Shown here piece after piece: positions 17,124-24,736 of a DNA stretch of 45,810 nt (the first letter of the stretch is position 1; each line of letters begins with the position of its first letter). The notes beneath the pieces are model-generated. The model worked only from the letters and a program-made list of their open reading frames with translations. It ran no database searches and was not told the DNA's origin. Source of the DNA: an uncultured Dorea sp. (GTDB taxonomy: Bacteria; Bacillota; Clostridia; Lachnospirales; Lachnospiraceae); the NCBI GenBank assembly GCA_910584265.1, contig CAJTZE010000028.1, positions 1 to 45,810 of the forward strand, given 5' to 3'. The position numbers and the translations under genes are program-made.

Positions 17124-18365
17124 ATGAAACAATTACAACACACGCCGGAGGGAGTCCGGGATATCTATAATATAGAATGCGGAAAGAAGCTGTCGTTAGA
17201 GAGCCGGCTTCACAAGGTGCTTCAGATGTACGGGTACCGGGATATCCAGCCGCCTACCTTTGAATTTTTTGATGTGTTCCGTGAAGAGATCGGAACCATT
17301 CCGTCAAAGGAACTGTATAAGTTTTTTGACAAAGAGGGAAATACGCTGGTGCTCCGGCCGGACTTTACCCCGTCTGTTGCAAGGGCGGCGGCAACGCTGT
17401 TCCCGGATAACGGCATGCCTGTCAGGCTGTGTTATACAGGAAATACCTTCCTCAATTATACAGGAAGTTATCAGGGGCGGATGCGGGAGGCTACCCAGAT
17501 GGGCGCCGAGCTGATCGGCGTGGATTCTGTTGAGGCGGATGCAGAGATGCTTGCTATGGTGGTGGACTGCTTTACCACCATCGGGCTCCGGGATTTTGAA
17601 CTGAGCGTGGGAATTGTGGATTATCTCCAAAGCCTGATCGAAGATGCATCCTTAGATGAGGAAGCGGAAGCCCGGGTCAGGGAGCTGATCGGCAACCGCA
17701 ATTTTTTCGGCGTGGAGGAGTACCTTGATAATATTCAGGTAAGAAGAAGCGCCAAGGAGGCGTTTGCCGCCCTGGAGGATATGTACGGCGGCAGGGAGGT
17801 GCTGATCCAGGCGAAGAATATTGCTCCCAATTCCAAGGCTGTAAAGGCTGTAAGAAGGCTGGAGCGCATCTACGATATTTTAAAGGTCTACGGCATGGAG
17901 GAGCATGTCTCTTTTGATTTTAGCATGAGCGGGCTGTATGGATATTATACCGGGATCATTTTCCGGGGATATACCCATGGGACCGGAGACGCCATCGTAA
18001 AGGGCGGGCGTTATGACCATCTGCTGGAGAAATTCGGCAGGAAGTCGCCGTCTATCGGCTTTGCCCTTGTGATCGACCAGCTTATGAACGCCCTGACCAG
18101 ACAGCATATCCGCATTTCCTATGCGAGAAAGAATACCCTGATCCTCTATGATGAAGGAAAGCAGAAGAATGCGATCAAGCTTGCCAGGGATTTCCGTGAG
18201 AAATGCAAGAATACAGAGCTGGTCCGGCGGCTGCCGTCGAAATCCTTGGAGGACTATATGGAATACGGCAAGGAAAATTACGCCGGCAATCTGATTTATA
18301 TTCAGGATAATCACCAGATCGTGATGATCAATCTGGTGACAGGAGAGAGAAAATTAATCAATTGA
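17124..18365 (+). CDS. hisZ: ATP phosphoribosyltransferase regulatory subunit HisZ
   Basis: A 413-residue histidyl-tRNA-synthetase-like protein. HisZ is the regulatory partner that short-form HisG needs for activity and histidine feedback. The class II synthetase fold is seen in VLRPDFTPSVARAAATLF and in YYTGIIFRGY and GGRYDHLL. It is called HisZ rather than HisS because RPDFTPSVAR is HisZ-typical, the C-terminal anticodon domain is reduced, and short-form hisG follows after 18 bases. AGGGAG precedes the ATG. Confidence 0.93.
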   Translation: MKQLQHTPEGVRDIYNIECGKKLSLESRLHKVLQMYGYRDIQPPTFEFFDVFREEIGTIPSKELYKFFDKEGNTLVLRPDFTPSVARAAATLFPDNGMPVRLCYTGNTFLNYTGSYQGRMREATQMGAELIGVDSVEADAEMLAMVVDCFTTIGLRDFELSVGIVDYLQSLIEDASLDEEAEARVRELIGNRNFFGVEEYLDNIQVRRSAKEAFAALEDMYGGREVLIQAKNIAPNSKAVKAVRRLERIYDILKVYGMEEHVSFDFSMSGLYGYYTGIIFRGYTHGTGDAIVKGGRYDHLLEKFGRKSPSIGFALVIDQLMNALTRQHIRISYARKNTLILYDEGKQKNAIKLARDFREKCKNTELVRRLPSKSLEDYMEYGKENYAGNLIYIQDNHQIVMINLVTGERKLIN

Positions 18366-18383
18366 GATAGATAGGAGCCTGCT

Positions 18384-19019
18384 ATGAGATATCTTACATT
18401 TGCCCTGGGAAAGGGGCGTCTGGCGGAGCAGACATTGGATCTGCTGGAACAGATTGGGATTACCTGCGAAGAGATGAAGGATAAGAGTTCAAGGAAGCTG
18501 ATTTTTGTAAATGAAGAGTTAAAGCTGCGGTTTTTCCTCTCGAAAGGACCGGATGTGCCCACCTATGTGGAATACGGGGCCGCAGATATCGGCGTTGCGG
18601 GCCGGGATACCATTTTGGAGGAGGGACGCAAGGTTCACGAGGTATTAGATCTTGGATACGGGAGATGCCGGATGTGCATCTGCGGACCCAAAAGCGCCGG
18701 TGCGTATCTGAAGCACCATGAGCTGATCCGGGTGGCCACCAAGTATCCGAATATTGCAAAGGATTATTTCTATAATGTGAAGCATCAGACTGTGGAGATC
18801 ATCAAGTTGAACGGTTCCATCGAGCTGGCGCCGATCGTAGGCCTGTCCGAGGTGATCTGCGATATTGTGGAGACAGGGTCTACCCTGCGGGAGAACGGAC
18901 TGTCCGTATTGGAGGAGGTCTGTTCTTTATCGGCAAGGATGATCGTGAACCCGGTCAGCATGCGGATGGAAAGCGAACGGATCAAGGATCTGATTCAGCG
19001 GCTGAGAGCCATAATCTAA
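18384..19019 (+). CDS. hisG: ATP phosphoribosyltransferase catalytic subunit (short form)
   Basis: A 211-residue short-form HisG, the first enzyme of histidine synthesis (ATP + PRPP to phosphoribosyl-ATP). It starts RYLTFALGKGRLAEQTL and has the PRPP-binding loop IVETGSTLRENGL. It lacks the C-terminal regulatory domain of long HisG, which is why hisZ is needed. TAGGAG lies before the start, and hisD follows after 16 bases. Confidence 0.96.
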   Translation: MRYLTFALGKGRLAEQTLDLLEQIGITCEEMKDKSSRKLIFVNEELKLRFFLSKGPDVPTYVEYGAADIGVAGRDTILEEGRKVHEVLDLGYGRCRMCICGPKSAGAYLKHHELIRVATKYPNIAKDYFYNVKHQTVEIIKLNGSIELAPIVGLSEVICDIVETGSTLRENGLSVLEEVCSLSARMIVNPVSMRMESERIKDLIQRLRAII

Positions 19020-19035
19020 ATAGGGAAGTGCAGAT

Positions 19036-20328
19036 ATGAGAATCAATAGACTGGATAAGGGAACAAAGGAAAATCTTCTGGAAGAGCTGTTGAAACGAAG
19101 CCCCAACAGCTATGGGCAGTATGAGAAGAGCGTGGCAGAGATTCTGGAGCGGGTAAAGACAGAAAAGGACAAAGCACTGTTTGAGTATACAGCACAGTTT
19201 GACCATGCTGAGATTCATGCAGAGAATATTCAGGTAACGGAAGAGGAAATAAAGGAAGCCTATGAGGAAGCGGGGGAAGAGCTGGTGCGGATCATCCGCA
19301 GGGCCCTTGCCCACATCCGAAGCTACCATGAGAAGCAGAGACAGTTCAGCTGGTTTGACAGCAAGCCGGACGGCACGATCCTGGGACAGAAGGTGACGGC
19401 CCTTCACCGGGTGGGAGTCTATGTGCCGGGAGGAAAAGCGGCGTACCCCTCTTCGGTGCTGATGAATATTGTACCGGCAAAGACAGCAGGTGTGGATGAG
19501 ATTATCATGGTAACGCCGCCGGGACGGGACGGCAGGGTGAATCCGAACACACTGGTTGCCGCCCATGAGGCGGGAGCCGACGTGATCTATAAGGCGGGCG
19601 GAGCCCAGGCGGTGGGGGCGCTGGCTTACGGCACAGAGAGCATCCCCAAGGTAGACAAGATTGTGGGTCCCGGCAATATCTATGTGGCTCTTGCCAAGAA
19701 GGCAGTGTACGGCCATGTGAGCATTGACGCCATCGCAGGCCCCAGTGAGATCATGGTGATCGCAGACGAGACGGCTAATCCGAGATATGTGGCGGCGGAT
19801 TTGCTGTCCCAGGCGGAGCATGATGAGCTTGCGTCGGCGATTTTAGTGACCACCAGCGAAGCGCTTGCAGAGGCGGTATCCGAACAGGTAGACGGATTCC
19901 TTCAGGAGCTTTCCAGGGCAGAGATCATCCGGAAATCTCTGGATAATTACGGGTATATCCTGCTTGCGGATACCTTGGAGGATGTGATCGATATTGCAAA
20001 TGAGATTGCTTCGGAGCATCTGGAGATCATGACTAAGAACCCCTATGACATTATGACAAGGATCCGGAATGCAGGGGCGATCTTTATGGGCGAATATGCA
20101 AGTGAGCCGCTGGGAGACTATTTTGCAGGGCCGAACCATGTGCTGCCCACAAACGGCACCGCGAAATTCTTCTCACCCTTGTCGGTGGACGATTTTATCA
20201 AGAAATCCAGCATCATCGGCTATTCGAGGGAAGCGCTCAGCCAGGTGCATGAGGACATTGAAGCATTCGCCAAGGCCGAGCACCTGACGGCTCACGCAAA
20301 CTCTATTCAGGTAAGATTTGAACAATAA
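19036..20328 (+). CDS. hisD: Histidinol dehydrogenase
   Basis: A 430-residue HisD, a zinc and NAD enzyme that oxidises L-histidinol to histidine in two steps. Landmarks are YVPGGKAAYPSSVLMN, KIVGPGNIYVALAK, AGPSEIMVIADETANP, the zinc-site LLSQAEHDELA and GPNHVLPT. Full length. A 163-base gap separates it from hisB, long for this otherwise tight operon. Confidence 0.97.
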   Translation: MRINRLDKGTKENLLEELLKRSPNSYGQYEKSVAEILERVKTEKDKALFEYTAQFDHAEIHAENIQVTEEEIKEAYEEAGEELVRIIRRALAHIRSYHEKQRQFSWFDSKPDGTILGQKVTALHRVGVYVPGGKAAYPSSVLMNIVPAKTAGVDEIIMVTPPGRDGRVNPNTLVAAHEAGADVIYKAGGAQAVGALAYGTESIPKVDKIVGPGNIYVALAKKAVYGHVSIDAIAGPSEIMVIADETANPRYVAADLLSQAEHDELASAILVTTSEALAEAVSEQVDGFLQELSRAEIIRKSLDNYGYILLADTLEDVIDIANEIASEHLEIMTKNPYDIMTRIRNAGAIFMGEYASEPLGDYFAGPNHVLPTNGTAKFFSPLSVDDFIKKSSIIGYSREALSQVHEDIEAFAKAEHLTAHANSIQVRFEQ

Positions 20329-20370
20329 TATGAAAGAAATAACGATAACCTGTGCGGTTTAGCCGGAGTT

Positions 20371-20433
20371 AGCAGTTAGTCTGCTGAAATGCTGCCCAGC
20401 TTTCTATAAAGAACAGACACTGCTTAGGGCAGC
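20371..20433 (+). other. Possible structured RNA between hisD and hisB
   Basis: The 163-base hisD-hisB gap contains a short hairpin AGCAG-TTAGT-CTGCT (20371-20385) and a 7-base-pair stem GCTGCCC (20391-20397) with GGGCAGC (20427-20433) around a 29-base loop. No T-run follows, so it is not a terminator. It could be an mRNA processing or stability element, or chance. Confidence 0.3.
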
Positions 20434-20491
20434 CCGCAGGTCAGAACCAAACCACATAGGTGGAAGGACTTTGGAGTAGGGAGGGATACCG

Positions 20492-21079
20492 ATGGAGAGG
20501 ACAGCAAGCTATCGGCGCACAACAAAGGAAACTGATATTTCTGTAACCATTAATCTGGACGGACAGGGAAAGAGCGATATCCATACCGGCATCGGATTTT
20601 TTGATCATATGCTGGACGGCTTTGCCCGCCACGGCTTGTTTGACCTGGAGGTAAAGGCAGAGGGCGATCTGTATGTGGACTGCCATCACACCATTGAGGA
20701 TACAGGGATCGTGCTGGGAACAGTAATCAGGGAGGCTCTGGGGGATAAGGCCGGGATCAAGCGTTACGGGAGCTTTCTGCTTCCCATGGACGAGACGCTG
20801 GCGCTCTGTGCCATTGATCTGTCCGGACGGCCCTATCTGAACTATCAGGCGGATTTTACCTGCGAGAAGCTGGGAGACATGGATACAGGGATGATAAAGG
20901 AATTTTTCTATGCAGTATCTTACAGCGCGGCTATGAACCTGCACTTAAAGATTATGGACGGAGGAAATAACCATCATATGGCGGAGGCTCTGTTCAAAGC
21001 GTTTGGAAAGGCGCTGGATATGGCAGCGGCGAAAGAACCAAGAATGAAAGAAGCGTGGACCACCAAAGGCACGCTGTAG
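20492..21079 (+). CDS. hisB: Imidazoleglycerol-phosphate dehydratase
   Basis: A 195-residue monofunctional HisB that dehydrates imidazole glycerol phosphate to imidazole acetol phosphate. The two manganese-binding motifs are seen: GFFDHMLDGFARHG with DCHHTIEDTG, and a late NNHHMAEALFKAFG. There is no phosphatase domain, so histidinol phosphatase must be elsewhere. GGGAGGG precedes the start. hisIE begins 11 bases after its stop. Confidence 0.96.
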   Translation: MERTASYRRTTKETDISVTINLDGQGKSDIHTGIGFFDHMLDGFARHGLFDLEVKAEGDLYVDCHHTIEDTGIVLGTVIREALGDKAGIKRYGSFLLPMDETLALCAIDLSGRPYLNYQADFTCEKLGDMDTGMIKEFFYAVSYSAAMNLHLKIMDGGNNHHMAEALFKAFGKALDMAAAKEPRMKEAWTTKGTL

Positions 21080-21090
21080 AGGACGGTAAC

Positions 21091-22374
21091 ATGATTTATA
21101 AGAGAGTAATTCCATGTATATTTATAGATTCAGGAAATGCAGTAAAATGGTTTGACGATAAGACAGTGCTCACAAAGGATGTGATTTCACTGGCAAAATA
21201 TTACAGCGGGCACGGGGCAGATGAGCTTCTGATCTTTGATCTGTCGGAGACGGACGAGGAGCATGATGAAGCTATCGGCCTTATGAAGAAGATCAACCGG
21301 GTAATCCGGATTCCCATGATTGCCGGGGGCAATATCCGGCGTCAGGAGGATGTAAAGAAAATTCTGTATACCGGCGCTAAGCAGGTGCTGATTAATTTTT
21401 CAAAGAAAAACAGTGTAGAAATGATGGAGGAGGCATCCCGCCGGTTTGGCAGGGAAAAGATTGCAGTATCGCTGAACGACTTTGATTCTTTGTTCAAACA
21501 CCAGCATTCCATAAATGAGCATTGCAGTGAGATCGTATTTATGCACAGGCTGGATCTGGATTCCGTTATCAATACCACAGAGATCCCCTGTGTGATCGTT
21601 ACAGATACCATGGAAGAGCCGGAGCTGTTTAAGATCCTGAAATGTCCGGGGGTCAGAGGCCTGTCCGGAAAATATGTGAGCCAGACAGATATGGAATTTA
21701 CTAAATTCAAGGAAAAATGCGAGCAGGAGCAGATTTCTATGACTTCTTTTGAAAGCAGGATGGAGTTTTCTGAATTTAAGCTGAATGCGGAGGGCCTGAT
21801 TCCGGTAATTGTACAGCATTATAAGACCCAGGAGGTACTTATGATGGCGTATATGAATGAAGAGGCGTTTTATTCTACGATCAAGACCGGGAAAATGACC
21901 TATTACAGCCGGAGCAGAAAATGCCAGTGGGTAAAGGGAGAAACCAGCGGACACTATCAGTATGTGAAATCCCTTACCATAGACTGTGATAAAGATACGC
22001 TGCTTGCGAAGGTGGAGCAGATAGGCGCCGCATGCCATACGGGAAACGCGTCCTGTTTCTTCCAGCCGATCGTAGGGACGGACTTTGATGAGACCAATCC
22101 GCTGCAGGTATTTGAATCGGTCTATGCGACCATTGAAGAACGCAGGAAGAATCCGCGGGAAGGATCCTATACCAATTATCTATTTGATAAGGGTATAGAC
22201 AAGATCCTGAAAAAAGTGGGCGAGGAAGCAACCGAGATTATTATTGCGGCGAAGAATCCGAATCCGGAAGAGGTTAAATATGAGATGGCAGATTTCCTGT
22301 ACCACGCTATGGTGCTTATGGTTGAGCGCGGAGTGGACTGGGAGGATATTGTCAGGGAGCTTGCCGACAGATAA
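21091..22374 (+). CDS. hisIE: HisIE with an extra N-terminal degenerate HisF-like barrel
   Basis: A 427-residue three-part protein. Residues 1 to about 215 resemble HisF/HisA (MIYKRVIPCI..., HGADELLIFDL, GGNI), but the HisF catalytic Asp11 aligns with Phe11 and Asp130 with Asn129, so this part looks non-catalytic. Residues 225-330 are HisI (phosphoribosyl-AMP cyclohydrolase): MMAYMNEEAF, YYSRSR, WVKGETSG and AACHTGNASCFF with zinc cysteines. Residues 335-427 are HisE (phosphoribosyl-ATP pyrophosphatase): KVGEEATEIIIAAKN and EMADFLYH. Together HisE and HisI do steps 2 and 3 of the pathway. The ATG at 21091 gives MIYKRVI; the earlier in-frame ATG at 21055 lies within hisB. Confidence 0.93.
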   Translation: MIYKRVIPCIFIDSGNAVKWFDDKTVLTKDVISLAKYYSGHGADELLIFDLSETDEEHDEAIGLMKKINRVIRIPMIAGGNIRRQEDVKKILYTGAKQVLINFSKKNSVEMMEEASRRFGREKIAVSLNDFDSLFKHQHSINEHCSEIVFMHRLDLDSVINTTEIPCVIVTDTMEEPELFKILKCPGVRGLSGKYVSQTDMEFTKFKEKCEQEQISMTSFESRMEFSEFKLNAEGLIPVIVQHYKTQEVLMMAYMNEEAFYSTIKTGKMTYYSRSRKCQWVKGETSGHYQYVKSLTIDCDKDTLLAKVEQIGAACHTGNASCFFQPIVGTDFDETNPLQVFESVYATIEERRKNPREGSYTNYLFDKGIDKILKKVGEEATEIIIAAKNPNPEEVKYEMADFLYHAMVLMVERGVDWEDIVRELADR

Positions 22375-22438
22375 CAGGTATATTTGGACAGGTTCCGGCA
22401 TAGATTGTACTAATGAAGTTATTTTTAGGAGAGATTTT

Positions 22439-22735
22439 TTGAATCAGTCAGAAAAGAGAAGGAAAGAGCTGCTAGAATCCACCAGGGCGCTTTATAGAGA
22501 CAGCCGTATTCCGCCGGCCGTGCATCCCAGATATGGTAACATTTATTCTGATTTATACGGGGAGGAAGCGCCTGCCGGAAGCTTCGGGCTCCGGGTGGTA
22601 CTATGCTGTATCCTATTTGCCGCATTTGTGATGATGGATTACAATGATGTGAAGATCGCCCAGGTAAGCAGCCAGATGGTAACCCAGACAATCGAGTCGG
22701 ATTCCGGCCTTGCAGAAGCCTGGAATGAGCTGTAA
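22439..22735 (+). CDS. Small single-span membrane protein, unknown
   Basis: A 98-residue protein starting at a TTG (22439) six bases after TTAGGAGA. The N-terminal 50 residues are charged and soluble (start NQSEKRRKELLE), one hydrophobic helix lies at about residues 54-70, and a short tail follows. No family recognised. It lies 64 bases after hisIE and 46 bases before the lipoprotein gene, on the same strand, so it may form an envelope-related pair with it. Confidence 0.65.
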   Translation: MNQSEKRRKELLESTRALYRDSRIPPAVHPRYGNIYSDLYGEEAPAGSFGLRVVLCCILFAAFVMMDYNDVKIAQVSSQMVTQTIESDSGLAEAWNEL

Positions 22736-22781
22736 GTTATTATTACAGGAGAGTATAAGGAAGGACTATGAGGTTAAACCA

Positions 22782-23876
22782 ATGAAAAAGAGAGGATTGA
22801 TCCTGCTGTCAGGTATTATGTTTTTGTGTGCTGTTCTTGCCGGAGGATGCGAGAAGAAGGAATCAGCGGACGATTATCTTGGACGGCAGATTACCAGAGC
22901 AAAGGAAAGAGAAGGAGAACTGTCAGGAATCCTTGAGGATGGAATTGCACAGGTGAAGGACAAGGAGTCCTTTGTGATCGATTTTCCAGAGGAATTGAAG
23001 GAGCCCTATGAGGCATTTTTACAGAAAGCTCTGAATCAGGTACAGTTTGAACTCAATAAGGTAGATAAGGAGTCGGAGAATACTTATCTGGTAAGGGTGA
23101 CCTATGAACCGTTAGATATTGCTTCCGTGACAGAGAAGATCAATGAGGAGTATGTGAAAAATATTGCGTCTACGGATTTAACTACAGAGGTCAGGCTGCT
23201 GCTTGAGAAGGATGCGGAGCTTCTGGATACTGCAGAGAAACAGCAGAAGAAGTCCCGGACTATCGAAGTAACAAAATCCGGAGACAGCTTTTCTATCAAA
23301 GAAACGGATATGAAGGAGCTTATGGAAGAAGCACTTCCGGGATATATGGATCCCTATGCGGCTGTTGCAGATGTGTTTGATATGCGGGATTTTATTGAGG
23401 CCTATCTGGATGCCTGCTTTAAGGGGGATACAGAGCGGTATATTCTTCATACGGAAGTATCTGTTGAGGATGCCGCGGCGTGGTATGAGGAGGCTTTTCA
23501 GGAATTTCAGATCGATGATTTTTCAGCAGAACAGAATGAGAGGTTTCAGGATGCTGCGAAGAGAATCTTTGCAAACTGCCGGTATTCTGTGGGTATTACT
23601 AAGAGGAACTCACTGACAGAGTATGTATTTGAACTGACAACTACGCCAAATATCAGCTTTATCAGCGCCGCAGATGAGATGGAGGCGGGAACCTATTACA
23701 GTCAGGAAGAGGCACGGGAGGCTTTCTTAAGTGTGTATGATAAATATGCTGCGGAATCCTCCTATGGAGAGGAGAAAAAGATTTCAGTCACGTGGAATAC
23801 GCTCAACATGCTGAACGACAGGATGGATGATGCAGATTATAACAGTATGATTGATGCCATCATTCCGGCGGAGTAG
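22782..23876 (+). CDS. Putative lipoprotein with repeated DUF5105-like region
   Basis: A 364-residue secreted lipoprotein. The signal peptide MKKRGLILLSGIMFLCAVL ends in a lipobox AGGC with Cys24 as the lipidation site. The mature part is acidic and helical, with two apparent parts (about residues 30-190 and 200-364), the second rich in DFIEAYLDACFKGD-like helices found in cell-surface lipoproteins of this group. Function unknown; the DUF5105 suggestion is tentative. The ATG at 22782 is chosen because it begins the signal peptide. Confidence 0.75.
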   Translation: MKKRGLILLSGIMFLCAVLAGGCEKKESADDYLGRQITRAKEREGELSGILEDGIAQVKDKESFVIDFPEELKEPYEAFLQKALNQVQFELNKVDKESENTYLVRVTYEPLDIASVTEKINEEYVKNIASTDLTTEVRLLLEKDAELLDTAEKQQKKSRTIEVTKSGDSFSIKETDMKELMEEALPGYMDPYAAVADVFDMRDFIEAYLDACFKGDTERYILHTEVSVEDAAAWYEEAFQEFQIDDFSAEQNERFQDAAKRIFANCRYSVGITKRNSLTEYVFELTTTPNISFISAADEMEAGTYYSQEEAREAFLSVYDKYAAESSYGEEKKISVTWNTLNMLNDRMDDADYNSMIDAIIPAE

Positions 23877-23895
23877 GTATTTTGTCAAAGAGTTA

Positions 23896-23924
23896 TTGAC
23901 AGATAACAATAAAGGTGTTATGAT
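23896..23924 (+). promoter_or_regulatory. Promoter of the DUF2325 gene
   Basis: TTGACA (23896-23901), a 17-base spacer and TATGAT (23919-23924). The inferred start near 23931 is just ahead of operator site 1. Confidence 0.75.
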
Positions 23925-23933
23925 AAATAAGAA

Positions 23934-23949
23934 GTTAGGAACATCTAAC
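23934..23949. promoter_or_regulatory. Palindromic operator candidate 1, GTTAG-N6-CTAAC
   Basis: A 16-base palindrome (GTTAG, 6 bases, CTAAC) sits 10 bases after the -10 box, where a repressor would block transcription. The TTAG/CTAA half-sites recall DtxR/MntR-family metal-repressor boxes; the regulator is inferred. Confidence 0.5.
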
Positions 23950-23959
23950 CTTCAAATGT

Positions 23960-23986
23960 GAAAATGCCTCGTGCATTTTCTTTTTT
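23960..23986 (+). terminator. Terminator or attenuator in the DUF2325 leader
   Basis: A perfect 8-base-pair stem (23960-23967 with 23973-23980) and a run of six T (23981-23986) lie about 30 bases after the inferred transcription start and 46 bases before the gene. It is thus either a leader attenuator or the end of a ~55-base RNA. It could also end read-through from the lipoprotein gene. Confidence 0.75.
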
Positions 23987-23994
23987 AAAAAGAT

Positions 23995-24010
23995 GTTAGT
24001 CTAAGCTAAC
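23995..24010. promoter_or_regulatory. Palindromic operator candidate 2, GTTAG-N6-CTAAC
   Basis: The second 16-base copy of the GTTAG-N6-CTAAC architecture lies exactly 61 bases (about six helical turns) from the first. The N6 centres differ, so the shared half-sites look selected rather than duplicated. Confidence 0.5.
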
Positions 24011-24031
24011 AAAAGAACGGAGGGACAAACT

Positions 24032-24313
24032 GTGAGTGTTGTGATTATAGGCGGACACGAGCGTATGGAAACGAAATATAAAGAAATCTGTAAAAGGTAC
24101 CACTGTAAAAGCAAGGTTTTTACAAAGATGAAAGCCGATTTGAATCATAAAATCGGGAAACCGGATTTGATTATTTTATTTACGGCAACGGTATCTCATA
24201 AGATGGTCCGCTGTGCGGTTGTGGAATCGGAGCGTACCAAGGCGGCATTGGAGCGCTCTCATAGCAGCAGTGCAAGTGCGCTGATCAATATACTGGAGAC
24301 TTATACAGTCTGA
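24032..24313 (+). CDS. DUF2325 family small protein
   Basis: A 93-residue cytoplasmic protein with GTG start; GGAGGG at 24019-24024 is 7 bases upstream. It begins MSVVIIGGHERMETKYK and contains DLIILFTATVSHKM, the layout of DUF2325 proteins, which have a Rossmann-like fold and no settled function. The promoter with two palindromes resembling metal-repressor boxes suggests a metal-responsive gene (inference). It is a single-gene unit. Confidence 0.75.
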   Translation: MSVVIIGGHERMETKYKEICKRYHCKSKVFTKMKADLNHKIGKPDLIILFTATVSHKMVRCAVVESERTKAALERSHSSSASALINILETYTV

Positions 24314-24341
24314 GCAGGGTATGCTTACAACAACGGATAAG

Positions 24342-24370
24342 TTGACGCAGTGACAGATGACAGGTATAAT
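24342..24370 (+). promoter_or_regulatory. Orphan sigma-A-like promoter
   Basis: TTGACG (24342-24347), a 17-base spacer and TATAAT (24365-24370). Nothing but a 27-codon frame and a possible relic lies downstream before the convergent chemoreceptor terminator. Confidence 0.5.
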
Positions 24371-24463
24371 AGGAGTGAATAATGCTCCTGCTTATTTTGT
24401 ATATGAATAAGAGATATGCCTGTATGATGTATAATCCACAGCTTGAGAAGTTTGGAGGTATTT

Positions 24464-24559
24464 AACCGCTGTGGGAATCGCAATGACGTGCTGATTGCGA
24501 TCAAGAACTGGGAGAGTGTCCGTCCGCTGACGAAGATCATACCGGTTTGGAAAAGATAG
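24464..24559 (+). pseudogene. Possible IS256-type transposase relic
   Basis: A 31-codon open segment without a start reads NRCGNRNDVLIAIKNW followed by ESVRPLTKI and ends at TAG. The pattern 'A-x-K-x-W-x-x-x-x-P' resembles the region just before the YTTN motif of IS256/mutator transposases. The match is short and from memory; it may be chance. Confidence 0.22.
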
Positions 24560-24590
24560 GATATTGATGAATATAAGGATACTTTTTCAT

Positions 24591-24636
24591 GAAAACCCGC
24601 CGCTCCATAGATGACCAATCATCTATGGAGCGGCGG
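24591..24636 (-). terminator. Very strong hairpin terminator of the chemoreceptor gene
   Basis: A perfect 18-base-pair stem (24597-24614 with 24619-24636) with a 4-base loop. Read on the minus strand it is followed by GTTTTC, so it probably terminates the gene at 24737-26407, whose stop is 100 bases upstream. On the plus strand no T-run follows. Confidence 0.65.
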
Positions 24637-24736
24637 ATTCTTAATGATGCTTATGAATTAAGACTGTCTTATAAAATGTTACCTTGCCAGAAAGTTTTCA
24701 AAACTGAAATTTTAAGAGAGACAATATCCCGCACTG

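Larger units (their letters stand above)
24314..24736. other. Intergenic stretch with an orphan promoter and coding relics
   Basis: No intact gene of normal size. It holds a strong promoter (24342-24370), a 27-codon frame starting at 24382 (MLLLILYMNKRY..., stop 24463-24465) whose AGGAG is too close to the -10 box to be in the transcript, a possible transposase relic (24464-24559), and the long hairpin ending the chemoreceptor gene (24591-24636). Bases 24637-24736 show nothing I can assign. Confidence 0.5.

Noticed and set aside
17124..18365. Histidyl-tRNA synthetase (hisS)
   Set aside because: RPDFTPSVAR-type motif and adjacency to short-form hisG fit HisZ better than HisS.
18982..19821. 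Antisense 279-codon frame opposite hisD
   Set aside because: hisD is unmistakable; the antisense product is His/Arg/Leu-rich shadow sequence.
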